Shown here: positions 14,569 to 22,350 of the stretch, piece by piece
Layout of the letters: each line of letters begins with the position of its first letter
Position numbering within the stretch: the stretch's first letter is position 1
NCBI GenBank assembly: GCA_022508985.1
Contig: JAFLUA010000002.1
Location: forward strand, 248,001-312,000
Length of the DNA stretch: 64,000 nucleotides
Direction: 5' to 3'
Origin: Muribaculaceae bacterium
GTDB taxonomy: Bacteria > Bacteroidota > Bacteroidia > Bacteroidales > Muribaculaceae
The notes under the pieces: generated by a model
The model's database searches: none
Told to the model about the DNA's origin: nothing
The model's input: the letters and a program-made list of their open reading frames with translations, nothing else
Program-made: the position numbers and the translations under genes

Positions 14569-17532
14569 TTATCGGATGATCACTTTCGTTGCTTTGTCGC
14601 CAACAACTTTTATTACTGTTGTGCCGGCGGCGGGGTTAGCGAGTTCGATACCCTGTAGGTTGTAATAGCGAACGCGAGCATTACCCTCTACGAGAGCGTC
14701 GGTGATACCTGTCTGTGTGTTGGTGTTGAAGGTGAAGACTGTTTCTTCCGACTTGGAGTTGCCCGAAGCAGCGTAGAATGTTATTTCATAATCTTCTTCG
14801 CTGGCTGCGAGGATCACTTGGAATGTATAGCTGCCATCTTCGTTAGGTTCAACGGCCACGAATTCGTCGGAGTTCGGAGCCTTGTAGTAGAGTGTTATCA
14901 CGGCGTCGTCGTCAAGACCTTCGCTGCTAACGTTAACGGTGAAATCAACGGTAGCCACTGTGCCATATTCTGACGATTCGAGGGCCGATTCGTATGTGAT
15001 TTCGTCGATAGTGATAGTCGGAGCCGATGTTTCAAGACCCGGAATCACAAAGTCGAGTGTCACTACGGTGTTGAAGTAAGCAACATTCATGAAGTATGTA
15101 AATTCTTCGTATACTTCGCCCCACGGTTCTACATAGAGAACGGTCTTGTCGCCATCGACAAATGCTGTCGCTTTTATGGCGCTTTCAAAATCGGCAACGC
15201 CTACGATACCTGCATATAGCATATTTGTGTCCCAGTCAACCTCAGCCAAGATATCTTCGTCAGAAACGGCTTCGCCTGTCTCGAGATTGATGGTGAAGGT
15301 TAGCGGATTGAGACCTGCGAAGTTATTGATGGTGAGGCGTTGGGTCGCTTCATCGTATGTAGCTGTTACCTCCCATCTTTCCACGTCGTCTAAAATATCC
15401 GGATCATCCATGCCTTGGTTCATATCTACCTGCGCCGTCATATTACCTGTGATTTCTTCACCGGGCTCGTCGGTATCGGCATCGCTACCAAGGCCTTCGA
15501 TATTGAAGTTGTCGAGGGTGATAACGGTGTTATATAGTGCCGGCATGAAATACCAACCAAAATCATCGCCGAAATCCATTCCGGCACCCCACGGCTCAAA
15601 TTCAATAACTACGTTTTCACCATCATTGCGGAGCGTTACTTTTACATCTCCTTTTGTTGCAATGTCGGCGAAGATGTAAGTGTTATCTTCTTCCGTATAT
15701 GCTACTTGTTCATTCGATGCCGTAGCTGTTCCTTTTGCTACATCAACATTGAACACGATAGGATTGAAAGGATAACCTCCTTCAGGATTTATTCCGTAGA
15801 TAGTGAGAGCGCTTTCTTCTTCATCCCAGCTTGCTGTTACTTCGATGTCGTCAATATCATATAGGTCAGGTGTTTCCATTGTGCCCATATTCAGGTCACC
15901 ATCGGTTGTCATATTACCTGTGATATCGCCTTCGGCAGGCTCTTCTTTCACTGCACCGGGGAACCAGATTTTGGCCGACATATTCATTGGGCGATCGTCT
16001 TCGCCCCACCACATGAGGAAACTTCCTTCAGGATCATGAGTATAGCGAGCATCGGGCATTGCGAAGCCATAATCTAATTTGTCTTCGGTATCCATATTGA
16101 GGGTCACTACATCGTCAACAAAGGTAGTAGCCAAGGTGTTTTTATTAAGGAAAGTATTGCCGGTTACTTTCGTCGGGTCATCGTATGAATACTGAGCCAT
16201 CGTAGCTCTAAGGTGGTTCACACAATAAATTTCGGTGAATTTTCTAATTCCATCAGTGGGGTGATCGTATGCAAAACCTGCTCCAACAACGTTAAACAAC
16301 ACGTGTTCGGGGTCGCTTACATCAAATTCGATATAGCCTTGCTTTGTGGGGTGTGTATTCAATTCGGCAGCAGGACCTGCAGCATAGGGATTTACGAGGC
16401 GATAGAGATTTTCGTTCTCGCTGTTTTGTTGCAAGAGCACCTCATATTGGTTTTCGGGCAATGTCTGGTCGATACCAAATGCCGGGAGCACCCAGCCATC
16501 CATAAAGGTAGCGTTGCCGAGGTCGACCCATGCGGGGGTTTGGTCATCGCCACCACCAACTTCATCTTCAACCTGTACGGCCGATACAATTTTGTATGCG
16601 GGTTCGTAGTTCGGGAACATGCCTGGGTTAACAGCCCATGCAAAGCCGAATGAGCCCCAGTTCTTTTCAGCTTCCGATTGGAAATCGATTTCACCTGTTA
16701 CAGAGTTGAACGTAACACCCGAATACGGCGATTGCGGATCCACGCCATAGCCTTCGTTGAAATAGGGATAGAATGTGGTGTTGCCCTCAGCGCCCAGATT
16801 GGGAGTGGTGGTGAAGGTGAGTGCGTTATTCGATGCGTTATAGGTAAAGGGAACAGCGGTTGGGAATTTTGAACTACCTTCTTCGGTGATGGTGTAGTTG
16901 CCGTCTTCGCCTTCTATTTTCACCTTAATCTCATATTTAGCATCGCTATCGTAGGTCTCTTCGATATTGAATATATATGTACCTTCAATAACCTTGTCGC
17001 CTTGCTCGACTACCTCTTCAATCTGCTGGGCTGCAGCTATGATATACTGGGTGTCTTCTTGCTCGTTATAGCCAGTGCTTGAAGCTGTCCAGCAGAATCC
17101 GAGAGTATCCCACCTGTCTATCTGGAAAGAAATAGCACCTGTTGTGGGGTCGAATGTGGTTGTGCTGCTGGTTTCGATCAACTCACCATCAGGCCAACTA
17201 TATTTATAAGGCGAGAAGGCCAGAGGTTGGTTCTCGTCATAAGCGCTGTTGCTACCCTTTTCAAAGGTTAGCTTATTAGTGTTGCTATCAAACGAGAAGG
17301 TAATGTCTGTAAGGAAATGTTCTCCTACGACATCAGTCAGTCGATAATATGTCCCATTTGATTGTGTAATCTTGACTGTGATATCAGCAACCTTATCTTC
17401 GTAGTTGTCATTCAGCGTAAAGGTGTACGTGCCGGGGAGGGTCCACTCGCCATCCGCTACCTTATCGGCTTTAACTGTCCACGAAGTCAGAAGCACAAGC
17501 GCAGTCAGTAGTAATGTGTAAATTTTTTTCAT
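14569..17532 (-). CDS. Large secreted repeat protein with T9SS-like C-terminal tail
   Basis: A 987-residue exported protein: signal peptide at 1-22, then acidic, Thr/Asn-rich beta modules. Two pairs of internal repeats are visible. GTYTFTLND near residue 34 recurs as GTYIFNIEE near 183. ITGNMT...DLNMG near 534 recurs as ITGNMT...DMNQG near 691. An Ig/FnIII-like module spans roughly 845-945. The last 35 residues (RVRYYNLQGIELANP... ending TKVIIR) resemble the Por/T9SS type A sorting signal, so surface delivery is likely. There are no catalytic motifs and the function is unknown. It is transcribed alone, divergently from the next secreted-protein gene. Confidence 0.75.
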   Translation of the reverse strand: MKKIYTLLLTALVLLTSWTVKADKVADGEWTLPGTYTFTLNDNYEDKVADITVKITQSNGTYYRLTDVVGEHFLTDITFSFDSNTNKLTFEKGSNSAYDENQPLAFSPYKYSWPDGELIETSSTTTFDPTTGAISFQIDRWDTLGFCWTASSTGYNEQEDTQYIIAAAQQIEEVVEQGDKVIEGTYIFNIEETYDSDAKYEIKVKIEGEDGNYTITEEGSSKFPTAVPFTYNASNNALTFTTTPNLGAEGNTTFYPYFNEGYGVDPQSPYSGVTFNSVTGEIDFQSEAEKNWGSFGFAWAVNPGMFPNYEPAYKIVSAVQVEDEVGGGDDQTPAWVDLGNATFMDGWVLPAFGIDQTLPENQYEVLLQQNSENENLYRLVNPYAAGPAAELNTHPTKQGYIEFDVSDPEHVLFNVVGAGFAYDHPTDGIRKFTEIYCVNHLRATMAQYSYDDPTKVTGNTFLNKNTLATTFVDDVVTLNMDTEDKLDYGFAMPDARYTHDPEGSFLMWWGEDDRPMNMSAKIWFPGAVKEEPAEGDITGNMTTDGDLNMGTMETPDLYDIDDIEVTASWDEEESALTIYGINPEGGYPFNPIVFNVDVAKGTATASNEQVAYTEEDNTYIFADIATKGDVKVTLRNDGENVVIEFEPWGAGMDFGDDFGWYFMPALYNTVITLDNFNIEGLGSDADTDEPGEEITGNMTAQVDMNQGMDDPDILDDVERWEVTATYDEATQRLTINNFAGLNPLTFTINLETGEAVSDEDILAEVDWDTNMLYAGIVGVADFESAIKATAFVDGDKTVLYVEPWGEVYEEFTYFMNVAYFNTVVTLDFVIPGLETSAPTITIDEITYESALESSEYGTVATVDFTVNVSSEGLDDDAVITLYYKAPNSDEFVAVEPNEDGSYTFQVILAASEEDYEITFYAASGNSKSEETVFTFNTNTQTGITDALVEGNARVRYYNLQGIELANPAAGTTVIKVVGDKATKVIIR

Positions 17533-17604
17533 AAAAATGTGTTTAAATTTATTATTAATGAATCAAAATATATAATAGCAAAACAATATATCTACAATTT
17601 CGCA

Positions 17605-17612
17605 CAAAAATA
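17605..17612 (-). promoter_or_regulatory. -7 box for the 987-residue secreted protein
   Basis: The minus-strand sequence is TATTTTTG, 73 nt before the ATG at 17532. Confidence 0.45.
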
Positions 17613-17655
17613 TAACATTTTGGCCACATACACAACTGGTTTCACTAAAAAACAC

Positions 17656-17663
17656 TATCTTTG
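17656..17663 (+). promoter_or_regulatory. -7 box for the 766-residue secreted protein
   Basis: TATCTTTG on the plus strand, 58 nt before the ATG at 17722. With 17605-17612 it forms a divergent pair. Confidence 0.45.
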
Positions 17664-17721
17664 CAAAAATTTCACTGAAACAATCACTTAAAGCGAAATA
17701 ATAACCTATTAATATATTTTG

Positions 17722-20022
17722 ATGAAGAAAAGCACTTTTATCTTGGCTGTGTGTGCGGGCATAGCCTTATCGGCAGGTGCACAAGGATTGTCTTTGCAGA
17801 AAACAACGCCTGTCAACAAACAGATTACAAGCCGCGACCGCGTTGAGCGCGTAGCAAAAAGCCGAACGATCGCTAAAGGGATCGTTGAAAAAGAGGTTGT
17901 ATTGGAAAATGGCCTCAAAATAAAGATGGTGACCGGCATTCCTTCTCTTGGCAACACTATTAACCCGCGCCGCAAACCAGCCAAAGTGGCATCGACACCG
18001 GAGGGATTCGTCCTTTACGAAGATTTTGAGGCGTGGGACGGCATGGACGACGCTTGGCTGCCCGACGGATGGGCTATCGACCACCGCGACTCGCCCGAGA
18101 GCAACCGCGGGTGGAAGATGACAGAGCCAATGCCGATATTCGACTTTATCGAAAGCAAATGTCTTACCTACGAAATGTTCGACCAAGAGGTTGACGAATG
18201 GGCTATATCTCCCGCTTTTGATGTTTACGAAGGCATGGAGCTCTGTTGGGGTACAATGACAAGCCCTTATTTCTATAACTGGGACTATTTCAACTCTACT
18301 ACCTTTAAGCTCGATAAATTTGAGATCGTAAACGACATCAAGGTAAACATTTCAACCGATGGCGGCGAATCCTGGGAACTACTCTACAGCCACGCCGAAG
18401 AGCTCATTAAGGAAACCGACGGCAACTTCTTTGCCATGTTCGACTATTCGGTACGCCCCTTCTCGGCTTCGCTGGAGAAATATGTCGGCAAGACTATTAA
18501 CGTAGGATTTCAGATTGAGGGTATCGACGGCAACACAACTTTTATCGACGACATATCGGTAGGCCTTCCGCTGACCGGGGCATCGTATCGCCGACCGCTG
18601 AGCAACCTTTTCTTCGGACTCTCGAGCACCGACGAAAATGTGCCGGCGTCAATTATGGCTGGGCCCGTATACAAGCCCATGAAGTACACCAACACTACAA
18701 AGACTTCAAAAGCCGACTATCTGTGGACCTACACCGACACCAGCGGCGAAGAAAAGACGTCGACCGACAAAAACCTCTCTGTAACTTACGAAACCGACTA
18801 CACCAGCGCTGCTACAACGCGTAATAATATGTATCACTACCCGGTTCTATCCGCTTCGTCGGCTGGCACAGCTCCCGACTCTTTCACCTATGGCGGATTC
18901 ATCCAGGCCGGCGGTAGAGGCGAATACGAGCGCTATTTCACCGACACCAAGGATTATGAGGTTGTTGATTTGGGGCTGACCATTATCGACCCATGGACCG
19001 AGGGCTCGGCCACATACGCCGACCTGGCTCTCCCATACTTCGGGTACAACCACGAGTCGGACCGCTATTGGAGCCAGCGCACTTTCGGCGATGAATACGA
19101 CGACGATAACTGGAGCCACCTCGTGAGAATAGGCGACTTATTCTACTCCCCCGATTCGCCTATCGTTATCGACGGCATCCGAACAAACGCTTACGGCAAG
19201 GTGAGCCGCAATGCCAAATTCGTAGCCGAGATATATTTCATCGGTCGCAACTTCGTCATCCCCGACGAACCCAACTTTACGGCTACTTGTACTGGCAACG
19301 ACATAACAATGATCGACCGCGGCGGTACAAGCGACATCCTCTCGTTCAACTTCAAGTTTGATGAGCCGATCGTTATATCTTCCGATATCACCCCGTATTT
19401 CTTCGTTGCTATCGGTGGTTTCCATGACCCCGAAAACGTGGAATATTTCTCTCCCGAGATGTCAAATTATGGCAACCCCAATGGGCTCGCCCTCGGATGG
19501 ATAGGCAAAGAGGTATGCTTCGCCGGTGATATGCTGCCTTCTTATGGCTGGTCGGACGTGTCATATTATGTAAACGACGAACTCGTATCGTTCTACATCA
19601 TGCTCGACGCGACTTTCCCATGGCTTGAAGGCAACGACGAAACCATCAACATTGGTAACGGCAGCTCGGCAAGCATCGAACTCGACAGTTACTACGATGG
19701 CAGCAAGCTCAGCTTCGAAGGACTGCCCGAATGGCTAACTGCCAAGGCTACAGGCCGATACAACAAAACCGTAGTCACTTTCACAACCGCTAACACCATC
19801 CCCGACGACAAAGCCAACGTGGCTATCGTTGGCCCAGGTGTCCGTAAAGAAGTGACGGTGGTGCCTAAAAATGTCGGTGTGAATAATGTGGTGGCGGCTC
19901 CCGCTACCGGCGCTTCTGAGGTTTATACCCTCGACGGACGACGGGTCAACGACAACAACCTCACCCCGGGCATCTACATCAAACGCGAAGGCGCTAAAGC
20001 CACCAAAATATTGGTGAAATAA
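17722..20022 (+). CDS. Secreted protein with choice-of-anchor J-like domain and T9SS-like tail
   Basis: A 766-residue exported protein. The ATG at 17722 gives a signal peptide (MKKSTFILAVCAGIALSAGAQ). After a basic propeptide-like stretch, a jelly-roll domain (about 95-285) shows YEDFEAWDGMDDAWLPDGW and later VGFQIEGIDGNTTFIDDISV, the hallmarks of the choice-of-anchor J (MAM-like) fold. A mixed beta region follows. A short C-terminal module ends in SEVYTLDGRRV...PGIYIKREGAKATKILVK, a T9SS type A-like sorting signal. It is probably a surface adhesin or glycan-binding protein; no catalytic residues are seen. Confidence 0.78.
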   Translation: MKKSTFILAVCAGIALSAGAQGLSLQKTTPVNKQITSRDRVERVAKSRTIAKGIVEKEVVLENGLKIKMVTGIPSLGNTINPRRKPAKVASTPEGFVLYEDFEAWDGMDDAWLPDGWAIDHRDSPESNRGWKMTEPMPIFDFIESKCLTYEMFDQEVDEWAISPAFDVYEGMELCWGTMTSPYFYNWDYFNSTTFKLDKFEIVNDIKVNISTDGGESWELLYSHAEELIKETDGNFFAMFDYSVRPFSASLEKYVGKTINVGFQIEGIDGNTTFIDDISVGLPLTGASYRRPLSNLFFGLSSTDENVPASIMAGPVYKPMKYTNTTKTSKADYLWTYTDTSGEEKTSTDKNLSVTYETDYTSAATTRNNMYHYPVLSASSAGTAPDSFTYGGFIQAGGRGEYERYFTDTKDYEVVDLGLTIIDPWTEGSATYADLALPYFGYNHESDRYWSQRTFGDEYDDDNWSHLVRIGDLFYSPDSPIVIDGIRTNAYGKVSRNAKFVAEIYFIGRNFVIPDEPNFTATCTGNDITMIDRGGTSDILSFNFKFDEPIVISSDITPYFFVAIGGFHDPENVEYFSPEMSNYGNPNGLALGWIGKEVCFAGDMLPSYGWSDVSYYVNDELVSFYIMLDATFPWLEGNDETINIGNGSSASIELDSYYDGSKLSFEGLPEWLTAKATGRYNKTVVTFTTANTIPDDKANVAIVGPGVRKEVTVVPKNVGVNNVVAAPATGASEVYTLDGRRVNDNNLTPGIYIKREGAKATKILVK

Positions 20023-20043
20023 ACACGCCTCAAACTATACCAC

Positions 20044-20072
20044 AAAGGCTGCCCGGGTTGCGGGCAGCCTTT
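20044..20072 (+). terminator. Terminator after the 766-residue secreted protein
   Basis: A 12-bp stem (AAAGGCTGCCCG / CGGGCAGCCTTT) with a 5-nt loop, 22 nt after the stop and followed by a T-rich stretch. Confidence 0.85.
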
Positions 20073-20089
20073 GCTGCTTTTACGCCCAT

Positions 20090-20289
20090 CCCGCGCCGCG
20101 TGGTCGCCTCGGATATATAGCCGCGGTATGACAGCCACGGAGCATCGGGTCGGAGATACAGCCGCGGCGCGTGGTCGCCTCGGAGAGGCGACAATAAGGG
20201 CAACCCCTGTCAAGCAAGCCCGTAGGGCGCAGCGCAGGCTGGGGTCCACAACGACATCCCATATAAATATGTCGAGTCGGAGATTCGAC
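20090..20289 (+). repeat. GGA-core palindrome cluster B
   Basis: Related to the 14.0-14.5 kb cluster. Full palindromes are at 20174-20192 and 20271-20289 (8-bp arms around GGA). A hybrid at 20103-20122 joins the left arm GTCGCCTC-GGA to a TATATAGCC flank; elsewhere that flank follows a different left arm. Another left arm (GGGTC-GGA, near 20146) is joined to a TACAGCCGCGG flank. A CCCC...GCTGGGG hairpin follows the first palindrome. It lies downstream of the secreted-protein terminator and before the tRNA terminator. Confidence 0.82.
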
Positions 20290-20316
20290 AATATCCCTAT
20301 CGACATTGTCACAAAA

Positions 20317-20350
20317 AAATCAGGGCGCACCTAATGGTACGCCCTGATTT
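20317..20350 (-). terminator. Terminator of the tRNA-Asn unit
   Basis: An 11-bp stem (AAATCAGGGCG / CGCCCTGATTT) with an inner ACC/GGT pair. On the minus strand it is followed by seven T residues. It lies directly after the 3' end of the tRNA at 20352. Confidence 0.85.
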
Positions 20351-20351
20351 G

Positions 20352-20425
20352 CGCTTCAAGATGGACTCGAACCAACGACCCTCTGATTAACAGTCAGATG
20401 CTCTAACCGACTGAGCTATTGAAGC
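20352..20425 (-). tRNA. tRNA-Asn (anticodon GTT), second copy
   Basis: A 74-nt cloverleaf: acceptor GCTTCAA/TTGAAGC, anticodon loop CTGTTAA within a 5-bp stem, T loop TTCGAGT. The 3' CCA is not encoded. The T stem (GTTGG/CCATC) has one T-T mismatch, shared with the other copy. Confidence 0.93.
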
Positions 20426-20452
20426 ATTGATATATGTAAAGATAACGTTTTG

Positions 20453-20526
20453 CGCTTCAAGATGGACTCGAACCAACGACCCTCTGATTAACAGTCAGAT
20501 GCTCTAACCGACTGAGCTATTGAAGC
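20453..20526 (-). tRNA. tRNA-Asn (anticodon GTT), first copy
   Basis: Identical in the mature region to the copy at 20352-20425, separated by 27 nt. Both are read from one promoter upstream (20567-20598) to the terminator at 20317-20350. The 3' CCA is not encoded. Confidence 0.93.
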
Positions 20527-20566
20527 GTATACTGGCAAAAAAATGTTCCTCCGAACTTTTGCGATG

Positions 20567-20598
20567 CAAATTTACGATGAATTTTATTAATGTGCAAC
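20567..20598 (-). promoter_or_regulatory. Promoter of the tRNA-Asn pair
   Basis: On the minus strand the -7 box TAAATTTG (20567-20574) is preceded after 20 nt by GTTG (20595-20598), a weak -33 element. It lies about 40 nt upstream of the first tRNA. Confidence 0.55.
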
Positions 20599-20657
20599 TT
20601 TTACCATAAAAAATTCAAAAAGTTTTATCGCAGGGACCGCACAGGGCCGCCATCCTC

Positions 20658-21794
20658 TTAGCGATGCAACTCTTTCCGCAGCCACAGCGCCAAGATAGGG
20701 TCGCAGATGGCGACCTCTTTTCGCTCTATATCTATCAGTTCCTTTTTCAGCAGGGCCGCCTTGATGATTTTGACATTAGCCGAAGATCCCAGCTGATATT
20801 TATCTAAAATAGCCTTAGAACTGAATTCGCTTTTCACCCCGTCGATAACAGCTCGAAGAAAATTCATCTGATATGACGATAGGCTCTCGGTCTGGCGCTC
20901 AAAGAGGGGCGTATTTTGCTCTATTATATCTTGGCAAGCATCGTTGAAATTCTGTTCTGTTGCACTGCCATCGGTGCGAATCCACACCAACCATGCCAAT
21001 TGTTGAACATACGATGAATGATTGTCGACAATCTCGCATATCTGTCGTGCCAATTCCGGCGAAATACTTTTGCCGGTAACTTCAAATCGATCACAGATAT
21101 AATCGACCCAATTGGCGGTGGATATCTTGGGCAAATAAATTGCATCGCCAAATTTGTAAAAAGGCAAACTCCTCTTCTCAAAAAGCTCACTCATAAGGTG
21201 TTTCCGACTGCCGAAGAGGCAATATGACACCGATTGTTGTAGCTGCCACACTCCTCGAAGACGCTTTTGCAACGTCGTGGAATCTTTAAACTCACCTATC
21301 TGCTGAAACTCATCGATGCACACCACTATTCTGCACTTTTTCTTTTGTGCTATTCGTTCGGGCAGCTGCAAGATGTCGTCAACGTCGGTAGCCTTGTCGT
21401 TAAGTTCCAGCGATATCGAAAAATCAGTCATAGGATCGGGGCCGAGAGATATTTTCGGACTGATCCGCGACAGAAACGCCTTCGCATTTTCGAGCCACTC
21501 TTCTAACTTCGACGATGTCTGCTTAAGCACTGCCGTGGCCAATGCATTATAAAACTCTTGCGCACTACGACACGAAAAGATATCTAAGTAAACGATTTTC
21601 AAACTCTCCGATTGAGCAAGTGTCGACACCTTTCGCACCAACGACGTTTTGCCCCAACGACGTGGTGATATTAATATCGTATTTATCCCATGCTGAAAGT
21701 TCTGTAAAATGCGGGCGGTCTCAGTTTCTCTGTCGGTGAAATTCTCATTTGAGGTGGCCACACCGAATACAAATGGCTTCTGTTCTATCTTCAT
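20658..21794 (-). CDS. AAA ATPase of the archaeal-type/STAND-like ATP-binding family
   Basis: A 378-residue protein. The start is the ATG at 21794, because the longer frame would overlap a canonical promoter. Walker A is SPRRWGKTS at about 43-51. Walker B is IVVCIDEF near 160. A sensor-like FGSRKHLM follows around 195, and the C-terminal third resembles a winged helix (LRAVIDGVKSEFSSKAILDKYQL). This layout fits the COG1672-type ATPases common as single genes in Bacteroidetes and archaea. Their role is unknown; a regulatory or defence-like switch has been proposed for relatives. It is transcribed alone between tRNA-Asn and a repeat cluster, with no partner gene. Confidence 0.85.
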   Translation of the reverse strand: MKIEQKPFVFGVATSNENFTDRETETARILQNFQHGINTILISPRRWGKTSLVRKVSTLAQSESLKIVYLDIFSCRSAQEFYNALATAVLKQTSSKLEEWLENAKAFLSRISPKISLGPDPMTDFSISLELNDKATDVDDILQLPERIAQKKKCRIVVCIDEFQQIGEFKDSTTLQKRLRGVWQLQQSVSYCLFGSRKHLMSELFEKRSLPFYKFGDAIYLPKISTANWVDYICDRFEVTGKSISPELARQICEIVDNHSSYVQQLAWLVWIRTDGSATEQNFNDACQDIIEQNTPLFERQTESLSSYQMNFLRAVIDGVKSEFSSKAILDKYQLGSSANVKIIKAALLKKELIDIERKEVAICDPILALWLRKELHR

Positions 21795-21815
21795 AATAAT
21801 TTGTTTTTCTGGCAA

Positions 21816-21847
21816 CAAATATAAGTAATAATTTTATTACTCACAAA
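21816..21847 (-). promoter_or_regulatory. Canonical promoter of the AAA ATPase
   Basis: On the minus strand, -33 TTTG (21844-21847), a 20-nt spacer and -7 TATATTTG (21816-21823). The predicted leader is about 15 nt. Confidence 0.75.
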
Positions 21848-21872
21848 TTTATTACTAATAAACTATGTCACC

Positions 21873-22128
21873 AGTCGCGGAGCGGCTACACCATGATTAG
21901 CCGGGTACTGCGAGCACCGCGAGCTGTGCCCGGATCAAGACCAATAAATATAATCGTGTGCCGGAGGTACACCACTTCGCGACTATGGAGCAGCCGCGGA
22001 TCATCGAGTCGGATACAGAACCGCGTCGCGTGGTCACCTCGGAGAGGCGACAATAAGCCCCCCGTCAAGCAAGCCCGTAGGGCGAAGCGCAGGCTGGGGT
22101 TAGCCTTATTTGTGGAGCTCCGACCCAC
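21873..22128 (+). repeat. GGA-core palindrome cluster C
   Basis: Palindromes around GGA at 21873-21887 (6-bp arms), 21956-21972 (7-bp arms) and 22033-22051 (one mismatch). A long 8-bp inverted repeat without the core has arms 21901-21908 and 21926-21933. The region shares with cluster B the CCCGTCAAGCAAGCCCGTAG stretch leading to GGCTGGGG, and a degenerate TCC-core palindrome closes it (22112-22128). It fills most of the gap between the ATPase promoter and the next secreted-protein promoter. Confidence 0.8.
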
Positions 22129-22167
22129 ATCCGCGGTTCATATTGCCCATATTTAACGTATAAACTA

Positions 22168-22198
22168 TTTGTGTTTTGGAAATTTTTGCATACTTTTG
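22168..22198 (+). promoter_or_regulatory. Canonical promoter of the two-gene secreted-protein operon
   Basis: -33 TTTG (22168-22171), a 19-nt spacer and -7 TACTTTTG (22191-22198). It predicts a leader of about 145 nt before the ATG at 22351. Confidence 0.75.
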
Positions 22199-22308
22199 CA
22201 CAACTAACACATAAGTTTGCGACGGCATTGCGAGCCCTAAATCATTTTTCATCTTACACATCGCCTTGCGGCCGGACTTCTCGCATAGCTTATAAAAAAC
22301 TATCAACC

Positions 22309-22333
22309 AGGCACTCTTGAAGTCGGAGAGCCT
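22309..22333 (+). promoter_or_regulatory. Leader hairpin before the 673-residue secreted protein
   Basis: An 8-nt arm AGGCACTC pairs with GAGAGCCT (one mismatch), with a 9-nt loop. It ends 17 nt before the start codon, so it could influence initiation. No known riboswitch class is recognised. Confidence 0.35.
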
Positions 22334-22350
22334 CTAACAACATTAACTCT

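Noticed and set aside
20352-20526. Integration site with duplicated tRNA end
   Set aside because: Both tRNA copies are complete and no integrase or partial tRNA repeat was found nearby.
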